Shown in pieces: positions 15,718 through 25,039 of a stretch of 64,000 nucleotides of DNA (the stretch's first letter is position 1; each line of letters opens with the position of its first letter). Source of the DNA: Erythrobacter sp. AP23 (GTDB taxonomy: Bacteria; Pseudomonadota; Alphaproteobacteria; Sphingomonadales; Sphingomonadaceae); the NCBI RefSeq assembly GCF_001542855.1, contig NZ_LNBY01000017.1:1-64000 (forward strand), in the 5' to 3' direction. The position numbers and the translations under genes were made by a program. The notes beneath the pieces were generated by a model. That model saw only the letters and a list, made by a program, of their open reading frames with translations, had not been told where the DNA came from and made no database searches.

Positions 15718-18700
15718 ATGGCCCGCTCTCCCCTTTGCCGCACTCCCCTGCTGCTTGGCGGGGCGGCGCTCGCCATGGCCACCGTGCTGGCCCTCCCGGC
15801 ACCCGCCGGGGCCGATGCGTTCAACGCCTCGCCCGTCTTCGTGCGCGGCAGCGGCAATGTCGACCGTTCGGTCGCGAACACCGACACGATCACGATCACC
15901 TCTTCGACTGCCGTCCTCGACTGGACGCCCTTCGAGGACAATTCCGGCAATGCGCTGACCTTCCTGCCGAACGGGAACACGGCCTATTTCCAGGACGCGC
16001 CGGGGCAGGGCGGCTTTGCGTTGCTCAACCGGATCCTGCCGTCGACCAACGGCAATATCGTGGTGTTCGAAGGATCGGTGATCTCGCGCCTGCAGGATGC
16101 CAGCGGCGGATTCTCGAGCGGCGGGACGGTGGCATTCTACTCGCCGACCGGGATCCTCGTCGGGAGCACGGCGGTGTTCGATGTCGGGCAACTGCTCCTG
16201 ACCACGCTCGACCCCGACCTCGACAGTTTCGAGAGCTATGTGGCTGGCGGTACGCTGAGACTGGCTGGCCCATCTGGCTCCACCGCCGCCGTCGACATTG
16301 CCGCGGGCGCTCAGTTTTCGGCGAGCGCCGAGGGCAGCTATCTAGCCGTCGCGGCACCGCAGATCATCATGCGGGGCACGGCCTATATCAACGGGTCGAC
16401 AGCCTATGCGGCGGGCGAACAGGTTAATCTCACCTATAACAACGGGCTGTTCGACATCCAGATTCCCGTCGGTACGAGTGTCGGAACGCCGATCGATCAC
16501 AGCGGAACCACCGGCGGGCCTTCGAGCATGGGCTCGGGCGACAATCACATGATCTACGCGGTCGCCAAGGCGCAGACCGATCCGATCTCCATGCTGCTGC
16601 GCGGTAATCTGGGGTTCGATGCCGCGACCACGGCCGGCATCGACAATGGCGATATCATCCTGTCGGCCGGCTATGACGTCTTCGGACGCAACGTCTTCAC
16701 CGGGCCGGTGGCCAGCGCTGCGACCGCGGAGTCGATCTCTATCCTCGGTGGATCGAACCTGAGTTCCAGCGTGTTTGCAGGCGCCACGGGCGGCTTCAAC
16801 GCGGATACGGGGGCAGGCACTATCGGTTTCGCCGACGATCTGACGATCCGCGCGGCCCGCTCCATTTCCCTCACGGCGCGAAACGGAAACGATCTTACCG
16901 TCGCCGGAAACTCAAGCTTTCAGGCCAAGGGTACAATCGCTCCTTCGGGCGATGTGACGGGGGGAGAGATCACGCTTACCGGGCGCGATGCGGCTACCCT
17001 TGCTTTCGCTGGCAATCTTTCGGCCTTCGCCACTCCGGACCAACGCGATGGGACATCGACCGGTGGCACGATCGCGCTGATCGCCGATGGCGGGACCGTC
17101 TCGGTCGGTGGAGATGTCGACCTGTTCGCACAGGCCAACAACCACTTCCCCAGCGGGACGCTTGGCGACGGGTTCGGCGGCACGACCCGTCTGCTTGCCC
17201 AAAACGATGGCCTGATCGACCTGCGTGGCGGCTTGCAGATGAATACCAACGCCTTCGGCAATGGCCTCGCTGGGCGAACCGCCACGGCGGGAACCAGCGA
17301 AATTTTGGCACGCAGCGGCGGTCGGATCGATGTGGCGGGTGATGCGCTGATGCAGGCATCGGGATTTGGCGGCGATGCGGACGGTTCGCTCGGTGTGATC
17401 GATGGCGGCGCCGGGATTGGTGGGCTGGTGCAGGTTCGGGCCGATGGAGGCAGCATCGCCTTTGGCGGCACTGTGTCCATGCAGGCAGAAGGATACGGCG
17501 GCGACGGCGCGAGTTTCTTTGGCGCGGGACCGGGCGATGGTGGCGGGATCGGCCGCGGAGGCCTGGTGCTGATCAACTCCATCGATGGGTCCATTACGAT
17601 TGCGGACACGACCACGCTTCTCGCAAGTGGTCGCGGTGGCCGTGGCGGTTCCGGAGGCGCGGGCTTCGGGGGGCGCGCGCAGGTCCTTGCTAATGGCACC
17701 GGAAGGGTGAACCTGGTCGATCTCTCCGCCTCCGCGCATGGATTGGGCGGTGACGGTTCTGCGGAGGATGGTCGCGGGGGCGACGGCGAGGGTGGCCAGT
17801 CCGTAATCTTCACTGAGGGCGCGGGCGACATCCGCCTGAGCGGAAGTGCGAACCTTCAGGCCAACAGCTTCGGTGGCGATGGCCATGCAGGGGGAAATGC
17901 GACGGGCGGCAATGCAGGTCTCTACGCCGTAGCCGGCTCGATCGCCGTCGATGGCAATGCGTACGTTTCCACGCAGGCGTTCGGCGGCGACGCGACTATC
18001 GGTTTTGGTGGCAATGGCGGGGATGCGCTCGGAGGCACCTCCTACCTTCTGGCAGATGGATCACCGACGGAAAGTGCAAGCGTGACGATCGGCGGGAATG
18101 CCGACGTCTACGCTAGCGGTTACGGCGGCGATGGGGGAGCAGGCGATGGTTCGACGATAGCCGCAGGTAATGGCGGGACCGGAACCGGCGGTACTTATCA
18201 GGGGGCGCCGGGCACCGGCGGAGCCTTCGCTCTTGCCGGGCGTGACGGGGGCATCCTGAGCGTCGCGGGTACGACCTTTCTCCAGTCGTCCGGATACGGC
18301 GGTCGTGGCGGAGCGGGCGGGACCGGCCAGATGGGTGGTGCAGGTGGTTCGGGAATTGCCGGCACAACTCAGGCGGGCACCTATAGGGCATTTGGCGATG
18401 GCTCGCTCGGCGACGGGCAGGCCATTTTCGATGCACTCACCCTGACTGCCAGCGGTTTCGGTGGGCAAGGTGGAACAGGCGGATCAGGGCAGGGCATCGG
18501 CGGTATCGGCCGAGGCGGGTTCGCCGGCGTCTTTGCCGTGGATTCGTGGGTCGATGCCGCGCGCATCTCGACGACGGCAAGCGGATTCGGTGGCTTCGGC
18601 TCGACCGGCGGCGACGGCTTCGGTGGCAATGCCGGCGTGGCAGTAACCTCGGGCATGATGACCGCCGCCAGCCTTTTCGCCTCGGCCGGCGGCAGCGGTG

Positions 18701-21700
18701 GTGGAGCCACGACGGGACAGGGAGGTACCGGTACCGGTGGGGAAACCTCGATCGATACCGATGTGGACACGAATTCGATCCTGAATGTGACCGGCGACAT
18801 CGATTACTCCGCATTCGGCTCGGGAGGATCCTCCGAATTGGGCAATGGCGGGATCGGGCGAGGCGGAACGGCCCGCCTTGCCAATGCCCGCACCGGAAGC
18901 CTTACGGTCGGCGGTCGCATCGCCTTGTCGGCGGGGAGTAGCGGTGGATCGGGGGTTGTCGGCGGCGATGCCTTTGCCGGAAATGCGCTGTTCGAGGTCG
19001 AGGAGAATTCCACGACAGATATCGGTTCGCTTGATCTGTTCGCAAACGCTTCCGGCGGTTCGGGCACCGTTACGGCTGGAATGGCCGTTGCGGGCGATGC
19101 ACGCCTGTTTGTGAACGGCGGCGCGTTCACCGCGCAAGGCAATGTGGATATCTTCGCCGACGCCTTCGGCGGAACGGGCCTCGACGGGGCGAATGGCGGG
19201 GCTGCCTATGGCGGGATCGCGAGCATCCAGATCGATGGCGGCGATGCGACCATCGGCGATGGGCTGATCGTCTTTGCCGGAGGCTTCGGCGGCTCGGCGC
19301 AAGGGCCGGGCGGCGATGGAGGCGACGGCTTCGGCGGAGCGGCCCTGGTGTCCGTGGGGGGCAACGCCAACCAGTTGGGCAGTCTCACGGTCGATGGCAC
19401 GCTCAGCATGCTCAGCGATGGCTATGGCGGTCGCGGGGGCGATGGCGACGGCACCATTGCGGCGGGCAAGGGCGGGCTTGGCCAGGGCGGTCGCGATGCC
19501 GTCGCCAGCCTGGTCGACGGCGAGCAGGGAACGGGTGCCTATGTCTTCGTCAGCTCCGACTATGGGCGCCTGTCCATCCCGGGCGGGGCGAACATAACCG
19601 CGCTCGGTCAAGGTGGAGAGGGTGGCAATGCGCCCGAAGGAAGCACCGGGGGGCGCGGCGGCGACGCGATCGGCGGCGACGTATTGGTCGGTCTCGTCGG
19701 ACCAATGGCGGGCGGACCGCGACTTGGCTCTGCGGTATTCGGCACGCTGAATGTTGCCAGTCGGGCAGATGCCGGTTCGGGCGGAACGGACGACACGGGG
19801 CGCTACACCGGCGTGGGCGGCAATGCCTTTGGCGGCAACATCCTGGTCGCCAGCCGCGGATCGGGCCTGTCTGCCGGTTCGATCGGCATTTTCGACACCA
19901 GCGTAGGCGGAGCTGGAAGCACCGGCGGGAATGCTACCGGCGGCCAGGCCGGCATGGCGACGAGCGATGGCGGGACGATCGATGTGGGCGACTATCACGC
20001 CGCGTCGGTTGCCTATGGCGGTCTCGGACAATCCGGCCCGGGCGGCAATGCGATAGGCGGGATCGCCTTTCTCGGCTTCCAGGGTGGCACGACCAGTATC
20101 TCGGGATCGGCCACTGTCGACGCCAGCGGTTATGGCGGCGAGTCGATCGAGGGCGATGGCGGCGATGGGACGGGCGGCACGGCCGATATCGCCATCTTCA
20201 GTGCGAGTGTGGGCAGTGGCAGCGTGACCGGACCGGTCAACATTTCCGCCAACGGACTTGGTGGCAGCACGCAATCGACGAGCGGCGAAGGCGGGACAGG
20301 AACGGGTGGGCTCGCCTATGTGCGCAGCCAGGCAGGAGGAAGCATCAGCTTCGGCAGCGTCTCGCTTTCCGCCAACGGGACGGCCGGTGTCGATGCGGAT
20401 GGTGCGCCCTCGGGCGATGCCATCGGCGGTCTGGTTCAGGTGCTCGCAGATGGCGGAGGTCTGTTCACCGCCGACTTCCTGCAGATCGATGCCAGCGGTA
20501 CGGGCACCGCAGGATCGTTCCAGATTATCGCCAATGGCGGCACGATCGAGCTCGACGAAGTCGATGCCAGTGCCGTCGGCGCACAGGCCGGCGATGCTTC
20601 ACTGATCCGCGCCGCTGGCGGGACGATCCCGATAAGCGGGTCGGCCCGGTTCACGCTGACGGGCGATTTCGACATCGTCACGGCAAACGGCGGATTGATC
20701 GGCGGCCCGAGCCTCGCTGCGCCTTCTGCCCGGATCGACATTTCCACCGAAGGTACCGTCACGATCGATGGCGACGATGACGACCGGATCAGCTTCGGCG
20801 GTGAGACGCTGGCCATCCGATCGCGCGAGCTCGATATCCTGTCGGGCGCGCGGATCGGGGCGCAATTGCTGCAATTGAACGTCGTCGGGAACGACCATCG
20901 GACGGTGATCGGGGGCAGCGGCGACACGGCGGGATACACGCTGACCCAGGACGAGCTCGGCCGCATCGATGCTGGCGCAACCACATTCGCAACATCCCTC
21001 GATGGCTCGGCATCCGATGACCTCCTGTTCCGCGACACGACGATTTCCGGTTCCCTCGACGAGGGGGTTTCCGAACTCGAGATCAGTGCCAGGGTGGTGC
21101 GCGTGGAAGGGATGGTGACCTATCGGGACGCCGCCGACACCGACTATCTCGGTATTTTCGCCGACCGGCTTGAAATCGTGACACCGGGCGGAATCCAGAT
21201 CCTCGGTCCGAACGATCGATATACCGGCACGTTCGAATTCGAAGGCGGCAATTTCTGGATGGCCGACGCCGACACTATCGCGCTGCTGCAGGGAGATGTC
21301 GCCTTCGAGGGACGCAACGACCTGCTCGCGACATCGGCACCGGGCAGCGACGATCCGCTTGGCTATCTGAGGGCCGGTGACGTCGAGATCGATATCTGGG
21401 AATCCTTCCTCGTGCGCAACACCGGCTCCGCCGCAGAGCCCGGCGGCATCACCGTGACGGGATCGCTGACCGTCGATGGTGATGGCGACGAGTCCGAAGT
21501 CCCGCTCGATGTGTTTGCCTATGGACGTCGGCAGAATGAAGACGGGTCCTTCACGACCGGCGCCGACTTCTTTGCACTGGTCGATTTTGAAGGTGGGGAA
21601 GATGAGGAAGGCGAGATCAACTACTCCGATGATGCGCAATTCAACAATTGCGGCATCAATTCCGGAGAGTGCACGGTGGTCGAAGAGCCGGACGAGCGCG

Positions 21701-21981
21701 AGGAAGTGCTCGAAGAGGTCGAAGAAGAAGCGCCGGCTGCCGCCGTGACCACGACAGAGCCGGTCGCCTCCGCGCCGATCGAGCAAAGTGAGCAGGACAG
21801 CAATGTCGAGTTCGGTGCCGACTTCCCGGGTCTGCTCAGCGCGTCGTTCATCGCCGAACAGGATACGATCGACGACCCGGTGGCGAGTGGCGGAGACATC
21901 GCGCTCTACGGTTCCGGCGATGGGGGCGACGACGATGCCGAAGAAGACGGTGCTGCCGAGGAGGATACCGATGCGCAATAA
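15718..21981 (+). CDS. TpsA-like giant secreted Gly-rich filament protein
   Basis: A 2087-aa protein. The signal peptide is at about 1-32 (cleavage AGA-DA). Residues about 33-290 resemble the TPS/haemagglutination N-terminal domain recognised by TpsB POTRAs: NGNIVVFEG and the strand block FYSPTGILVGS...FDVGQLLLTT correspond to the usual 'NPNGI' block, with SPTG at 142-145 replacing NPNG. Residues about 400-1640 are degenerate Gly/Ala/Asp repeats predicted to form a right-handed beta-helix. About 1660-1960 is a non-repetitive beta-rich part, then a Cys pair (Cys1978, Cys1985) and a very acidic tail. GGAGG lies inside the tpsB end. The function could be adhesin, biofilm matrix or effector; nothing in the sequence decides. 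Confidence 0.85.
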   Translation: MARSPLCRTPLLLGGAALAMATVLALPAPAGADAFNASPVFVRGSGNVDRSVANTDTITITSSTAVLDWTPFEDNSGNALTFLPNGNTAYFQDAPGQGGFALLNRILPSTNGNIVVFEGSVISRLQDASGGFSSGGTVAFYSPTGILVGSTAVFDVGQLLLTTLDPDLDSFESYVAGGTLRLAGPSGSTAAVDIAAGAQFSASAEGSYLAVAAPQIIMRGTAYINGSTAYAAGEQVNLTYNNGLFDIQIPVGTSVGTPIDHSGTTGGPSSMGSGDNHMIYAVAKAQTDPISMLLRGNLGFDAATTAGIDNGDIILSAGYDVFGRNVFTGPVASAATAESISILGGSNLSSSVFAGATGGFNADTGAGTIGFADDLTIRAARSISLTARNGNDLTVAGNSSFQAKGTIAPSGDVTGGEITLTGRDAATLAFAGNLSAFATPDQRDGTSTGGTIALIADGGTVSVGGDVDLFAQANNHFPSGTLGDGFGGTTRLLAQNDGLIDLRGGLQMNTNAFGNGLAGRTATAGTSEILARSGGRIDVAGDALMQASGFGGDADGSLGVIDGGAGIGGLVQVRADGGSIAFGGTVSMQAEGYGGDGASFFGAGPGDGGGIGRGGLVLINSIDGSITIADTTTLLASGRGGRGGSGGAGFGGRAQVLANGTGRVNLVDLSASAHGLGGDGSAEDGRGGDGEGGQSVIFTEGAGDIRLSGSANLQANSFGGDGHAGGNATGGNAGLYAVAGSIAVDGNAYVSTQAFGGDATIGFGGNGGDALGGTSYLLADGSPTESASVTIGGNADVYASGYGGDGGAGDGSTIAAGNGGTGTGGTYQGAPGTGGAFALAGRDGGILSVAGTTFLQSSGYGGRGGAGGTGQMGGAGGSGIAGTTQAGTYRAFGDGSLGDGQAIFDALTLTASGFGGQGGTGGSGQGIGGIGRGGFAGVFAVDSWVDAARISTTASGFGGFGSTGGDGFGGNAGVAVTSGMMTAASLFASAGGSGGGATTGQGGTGTGGETSIDTDVDTNSILNVTGDIDYSAFGSGGSSELGNGGIGRGGTARLANARTGSLTVGGRIALSAGSSGGSGVVGGDAFAGNALFEVEENSTTDIGSLDLFANASGGSGTVTAGMAVAGDARLFVNGGAFTAQGNVDIFADAFGGTGLDGANGGAAYGGIASIQIDGGDATIGDGLIVFAGGFGGSAQGPGGDGGDGFGGAALVSVGGNANQLGSLTVDGTLSMLSDGYGGRGGDGDGTIAAGKGGLGQGGRDAVASLVDGEQGTGAYVFVSSDYGRLSIPGGANITALGQGGEGGNAPEGSTGGRGGDAIGGDVLVGLVGPMAGGPRLGSAVFGTLNVASRADAGSGGTDDTGRYTGVGGNAFGGNILVASRGSGLSAGSIGIFDTSVGGAGSTGGNATGGQAGMATSDGGTIDVGDYHAASVAYGGLGQSGPGGNAIGGIAFLGFQGGTTSISGSATVDASGYGGESIEGDGGDGTGGTADIAIFSASVGSGSVTGPVNISANGLGGSTQSTSGEGGTGTGGLAYVRSQAGGSISFGSVSLSANGTAGVDADGAPSGDAIGGLVQVLADGGGLFTADFLQIDASGTGTAGSFQIIANGGTIELDEVDASAVGAQAGDASLIRAAGGTIPISGSARFTLTGDFDIVTANGGLIGGPSLAAPSARIDISTEGTVTIDGDDDDRISFGGETLAIRSRELDILSGARIGAQLLQLNVVGNDHRTVIGGSGDTAGYTLTQDELGRIDAGATTFATSLDGSASDDLLFRDTTISGSLDEGVSELEISARVVRVEGMVTYRDAADTDYLGIFADRLEIVTPGGIQILGPNDRYTGTFEFEGGNFWMADADTIALLQGDVAFEGRNDLLATSAPGSDDPLGYLRAGDVEIDIWESFLVRNTGSAAEPGGITVTGSLTVDGDGDESEVPLDVFAYGRRQNEDGSFTTGADFFALVDFEGGEDEEGEINYSDDAQFNNCGINSGECTVVEEPDEREEVLEEVEEEAPAAAVTTTEPVASAPIEQSEQDSNVEFGADFPGLLSASFIAEQDTIDDPVASGGDIALYGSGDGGDDDAEEDGAAEEDTDAQ
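17280..20560 (+). repeat. Degenerate Gly-rich tandem repeats inside the TpsA-like gene
   Basis: About 1,090 codons repeat a loose unit of about 45-65 residues: a hydrophobic strand (SIAFGGTVSMQAEGYGG type), a G-G-D-G-x-G-x-G-G-x-G-G loop, then 'GG-x-x-x-h-h-A-D/N-G'. The units are diverged in DNA, so this is an old expansion and not a recent slippage tract. They are translated throughout with no stop. Confidence 0.75.
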
Positions 21982-24900
21982 GACCCGCTGCGCCCTCTGT
22001 GCCTTTGTAGCCGCCTCACTGGCCCTGTTCGATCCGGCCCATCCGGTATCGGGTCAGGAGAGGGAACGTGCGATCAGCTATAGCGATACCTTCCCGATCG
22101 GGGCCAACGGGCTGTGCGAGGCGCAGATCATGCCGCCGCAGGCCGATTCCGGCCTGTTCGACCGCAGCTATGCGATCGTCTGCCGCGACGCTGCGGCGCC
22201 GGTGGGTACGCTGTGGGTGATCCGCGATGCTGAGGGAAGCGATGTCGGGGCGCGCTTTCTCCCGTCGGCCGAATGCCTCGTGGGGGACGTCACGGCCGTG
22301 CCCGAGATACTCGCCGCAAGCGCAAGCTACGCCTGTACCGATAGCGATCTCGGAACCCGGCGGGTTCTCGTGGCCGGTGAGGCCGGCGGTAGGCTTTATG
22401 CGGGCGAGGCAATCGCGGCATATGCGGACGCGGTAAGGCTGGGGATCGCCACGCTGGTCAACGACCGGCCGGTGCAGGGGGATGTCGAGATTCCGCTCAC
22501 CGAGACCGGCGATGCAGCAGCCTTTGCCCGGGCGCAGGCCCGCGCGCTCGCCTCGGATGCCGTCATCGTCGAGGCCTATCGCCGCAGCAACAGCGGCGAT
22601 TTTGCCGAAGCGGCGGAGTTCTTCGCGCAAACCGCCGCCACCACTGAGGGGAGCGATGCGGCCGAAGCCCGCCTCAACGCGGCCCTGCTCCAGTCGAACC
22701 TCGGCAATTTCGCCGAAGCGGCGCGGGGATTTTCAATTGCGAGGGGGCAGGTCGCAGGCGATCCGGTGCTGTCGCGACTGCTGCGCAATTACGAGGCTAT
22801 CGATGCGCTCAATGCTGGCGCGCCGCAGGTCGCGCTCGATATTCTCGAACGGCCCTTGCAGTCGGGTGCGACCTCTCGCGACGCGCTTGAATCGCTGGAG
22901 ATCACCGACGCACTGGCGGCGCGCCTGTCGGCCGAGCAGGCGAGCGCGCTCGATTCCGTCGGTGGATTGACGGGGCTCGAACGGGCCGATCTGCTCGATG
23001 GTCAGACGGCCTATCTCAAAGCCACCGCGCTGCGGTTGATGGGACGCAGGGCCGAGGCGGAAAGCCATCTGACCGACGCCGACACGAGGCTCGCACGCGT
23101 GCGCAACGGGACGGTGCGTTCGATCCTCTGGTTGAGGGCGCAGGTCATGGGCGAATTGGCCGATCTGGCAGAGGAGAGAGGCGATAGCGCCGCTGCCGAG
23201 GCCTATCACGCAGAAGCGATCGGCGTGCTCGCGGCCAACTATCCCAATTCACGGGCCCTCCTCAGCAGCAAGGCGCAGTTCGCCGGATTTCTCGCCCGCA
23301 GCGGTCGGACCGGCGACGCGCTGGCGACTTATCGCGAGCTGGTCGACAAGGCGGAAGGCAAGCCCGCGCCCTCGTTGCGGCGCCTGCTCGTCCCCTATTT
23401 CAACCTGCTGACCGATGGCGGCGTGGCCGGCAGCGACGCGGCGGCCGACATCTTCCTCGCCAGCCAGCTGCTGCAACGCCCGGGCCTCGCCCAGACGCAG
23501 GCCGTACTCGCCCGTGAACTGTCGGGCGGGAGCGACGAGGCCTCGCAATTGTTCCGCAAGGCGGTCAATGTCGGGCGGTCGGTCGAACAGGCGCGCAATC
23601 GTGTCGCACTGCTCGAAGGCCGCGCCGCGAGCGATCCACTGGCTGCCGAACGCCTGGCCACCCAGCGCGCAACGCTCGAAAAGCTCGAGGCGCAGCAGCT
23701 GGCGATTCAGGACAGGCTGGGTGAATATCCCCGCTTTCGTGCGGTCTCGGATGGGCGCGTTACGTTGGACGAACTGCAGCAGACGCTCCAGCCCGGCGAA
23801 GCCTATCTCAAGCTGGCCACGCTGAACGGTGCGACCTTCGTCATCTACGCCACGCCCGACATGGCCCGCGCCTACCGTGCCGGGATCGATCCCGAAGCGC
23901 TGGAGGCCGAAGTCGACGAACTGCGCGCGACCATCGCCTATGTCGAGAATGGCCAGACGCTCACCTTCCCCTTCGACATCGAGAAATCGCGCGCGCTTTA
24001 CGAGGCATTGCTCGAACCCATCGACGGAGAGCTAGGTTCGGTCGAGCATCTGATCTTCGAACCCGATGGTGCGATGCTGCGCCTGCCGGTCAATCTACTC
24101 GTGGCCGACGACCAAAGCGTCGAGCGTTACGCCGAGCGGATCGCGCGGGGCGGCGACGAATATGATTTCACCGGCACCAACTGGCTCGGCCGCAAGGTGC
24201 GGATCACCACCACCGTTTCGCCAAGCGCGTTTCGCGATGTGCGGCAGGCGCCGCGGTCATCGGCCTCGCGCGAATACATCGGCTTCGGCGAGAATACGCC
24301 CTTGGGCGAGGAGCGCGGCACGCTGGGGACGCGCTCGGCGCTGGCGGGCGGGTCGGACTGCCTCTGGGCTCCGGCAATCTGGGATTATCCGATCAAGGCC
24401 GACGAGCTCTACACCGCCTCGCGCAGCCTGGGCGCGAGCGCTGCCGAAGAGCGGATCGTCACCGGCGATACCTTTACTGATAGCGCAGTGTTGGGAATGG
24501 ACGATCTGGACGAGTACCGGATCCTTCATTTCGCGACGCACGGCCTCGTCACGGCACCGCAGCCCGAATGTCCGCCCCGGCCCGCCCTGCTCACCTCCTT
24601 CGGGGGCGACCAGTCCGATGGGCTGCTGTCCTTCGCGGAGATTTTCGACCTCAGGATCGATGCCGATCTGGTGATCCTCTCCGCCTGCGACACGGCGGGC
24701 GCGGCCACACGCGGCGCATCGCGCGAGGCGGGCGTTTCGGGGGGAGGCTTCGCGCTCGATGGTCTGGTCCGCGCCTTCGTCGGCGCCGGCGGACGCACGG
24801 TGGTCGCCAGCCACTGGCCCGTGCCTGACGATTACGATGCCACCAATCGACTGATCGATGGGTTCTTCGCCGCCCCTGGGGGAACCCCGCTGGCCGAGGC

Positions 24901-25009
24901 CATGCGCCGCTCGCAGGGCGCCCTGATGGATCAGGCGGAAACCTCGCACCCGTTCTACTGGTCGGCCTTCGCGATCGTCGGCGATGGCGGCGCGCAGCTG
25001 CGCAACTAG
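21971..25009 (+). CDS. Secreted CHAT-domain peptidase with TPR-like N-terminal half
   Basis: A 1012-aa protein. It has a probable signal peptide (about 1-29: basic start, CALCAFVAASLALF core), then about 150-560 of helical Ala-rich TPR-like repeats (RRSNSGDFAEAAEFFAQTA, LLQSNLGNFAEAARGF), a short coiled segment (about 570-620), and a C-terminal CHAT domain (about 690-1012). CHAT is a caspase-like cysteine peptidase fold; the His of FATHG (His857) and the Cys of LSACDTAG (Cys906) form the expected dyad, both intact. The ATG overlaps the tpsA stop by 11 nt with GAGGAGG ahead, so it is coupled to tpsA. It is a candidate processing or effector protease of the TPS product. Confidence 0.88.
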   Translation: MRNKTRCALCAFVAASLALFDPAHPVSGQERERAISYSDTFPIGANGLCEAQIMPPQADSGLFDRSYAIVCRDAAAPVGTLWVIRDAEGSDVGARFLPSAECLVGDVTAVPEILAASASYACTDSDLGTRRVLVAGEAGGRLYAGEAIAAYADAVRLGIATLVNDRPVQGDVEIPLTETGDAAAFARAQARALASDAVIVEAYRRSNSGDFAEAAEFFAQTAATTEGSDAAEARLNAALLQSNLGNFAEAARGFSIARGQVAGDPVLSRLLRNYEAIDALNAGAPQVALDILERPLQSGATSRDALESLEITDALAARLSAEQASALDSVGGLTGLERADLLDGQTAYLKATALRLMGRRAEAESHLTDADTRLARVRNGTVRSILWLRAQVMGELADLAEERGDSAAAEAYHAEAIGVLAANYPNSRALLSSKAQFAGFLARSGRTGDALATYRELVDKAEGKPAPSLRRLLVPYFNLLTDGGVAGSDAAADIFLASQLLQRPGLAQTQAVLARELSGGSDEASQLFRKAVNVGRSVEQARNRVALLEGRAASDPLAAERLATQRATLEKLEAQQLAIQDRLGEYPRFRAVSDGRVTLDELQQTLQPGEAYLKLATLNGATFVIYATPDMARAYRAGIDPEALEAEVDELRATIAYVENGQTLTFPFDIEKSRALYEALLEPIDGELGSVEHLIFEPDGAMLRLPVNLLVADDQSVERYAERIARGGDEYDFTGTNWLGRKVRITTTVSPSAFRDVRQAPRSSASREYIGFGENTPLGEERGTLGTRSALAGGSDCLWAPAIWDYPIKADELYTASRSLGASAAEERIVTGDTFTDSAVLGMDDLDEYRILHFATHGLVTAPQPECPPRPALLTSFGGDQSDGLLSFAEIFDLRIDADLVILSACDTAGAATRGASREAGVSGGGFALDGLVRAFVGAGGRTVVASHWPVPDDYDATNRLIDGFFAAPGGTPLAEAMRRSQGALMDQAETSHPFYWSAFAIVGDGGAQLRN

Positions 25010-25039
25010 GCCGGGATATCCGGCGCGCGCCGCCGACGC

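Noticed and set aside
16912-20274. Several long minus-strand frames inside the TpsA-like gene
   Set aside because: They mirror the GGC/GAT-rich repeats and encode Ala/Arg- or Pro/Ser-rich low-complexity products.
21971-25009. TPR-CHAT of a CRISPR gRAMP (Craspase) or bacterial gasdermin system
   Set aside because: No gRAMP, crRNA array or small gasdermin-like gene nearby; the protein has an apparent signal peptide and is coupled to a TPS pair.
25010-25024. Short hairpin gccgg-gatat-ccggc between CHAT and cysNC stops
   Set aside because: Five-bp stem without T-run; too weak to call a terminator.
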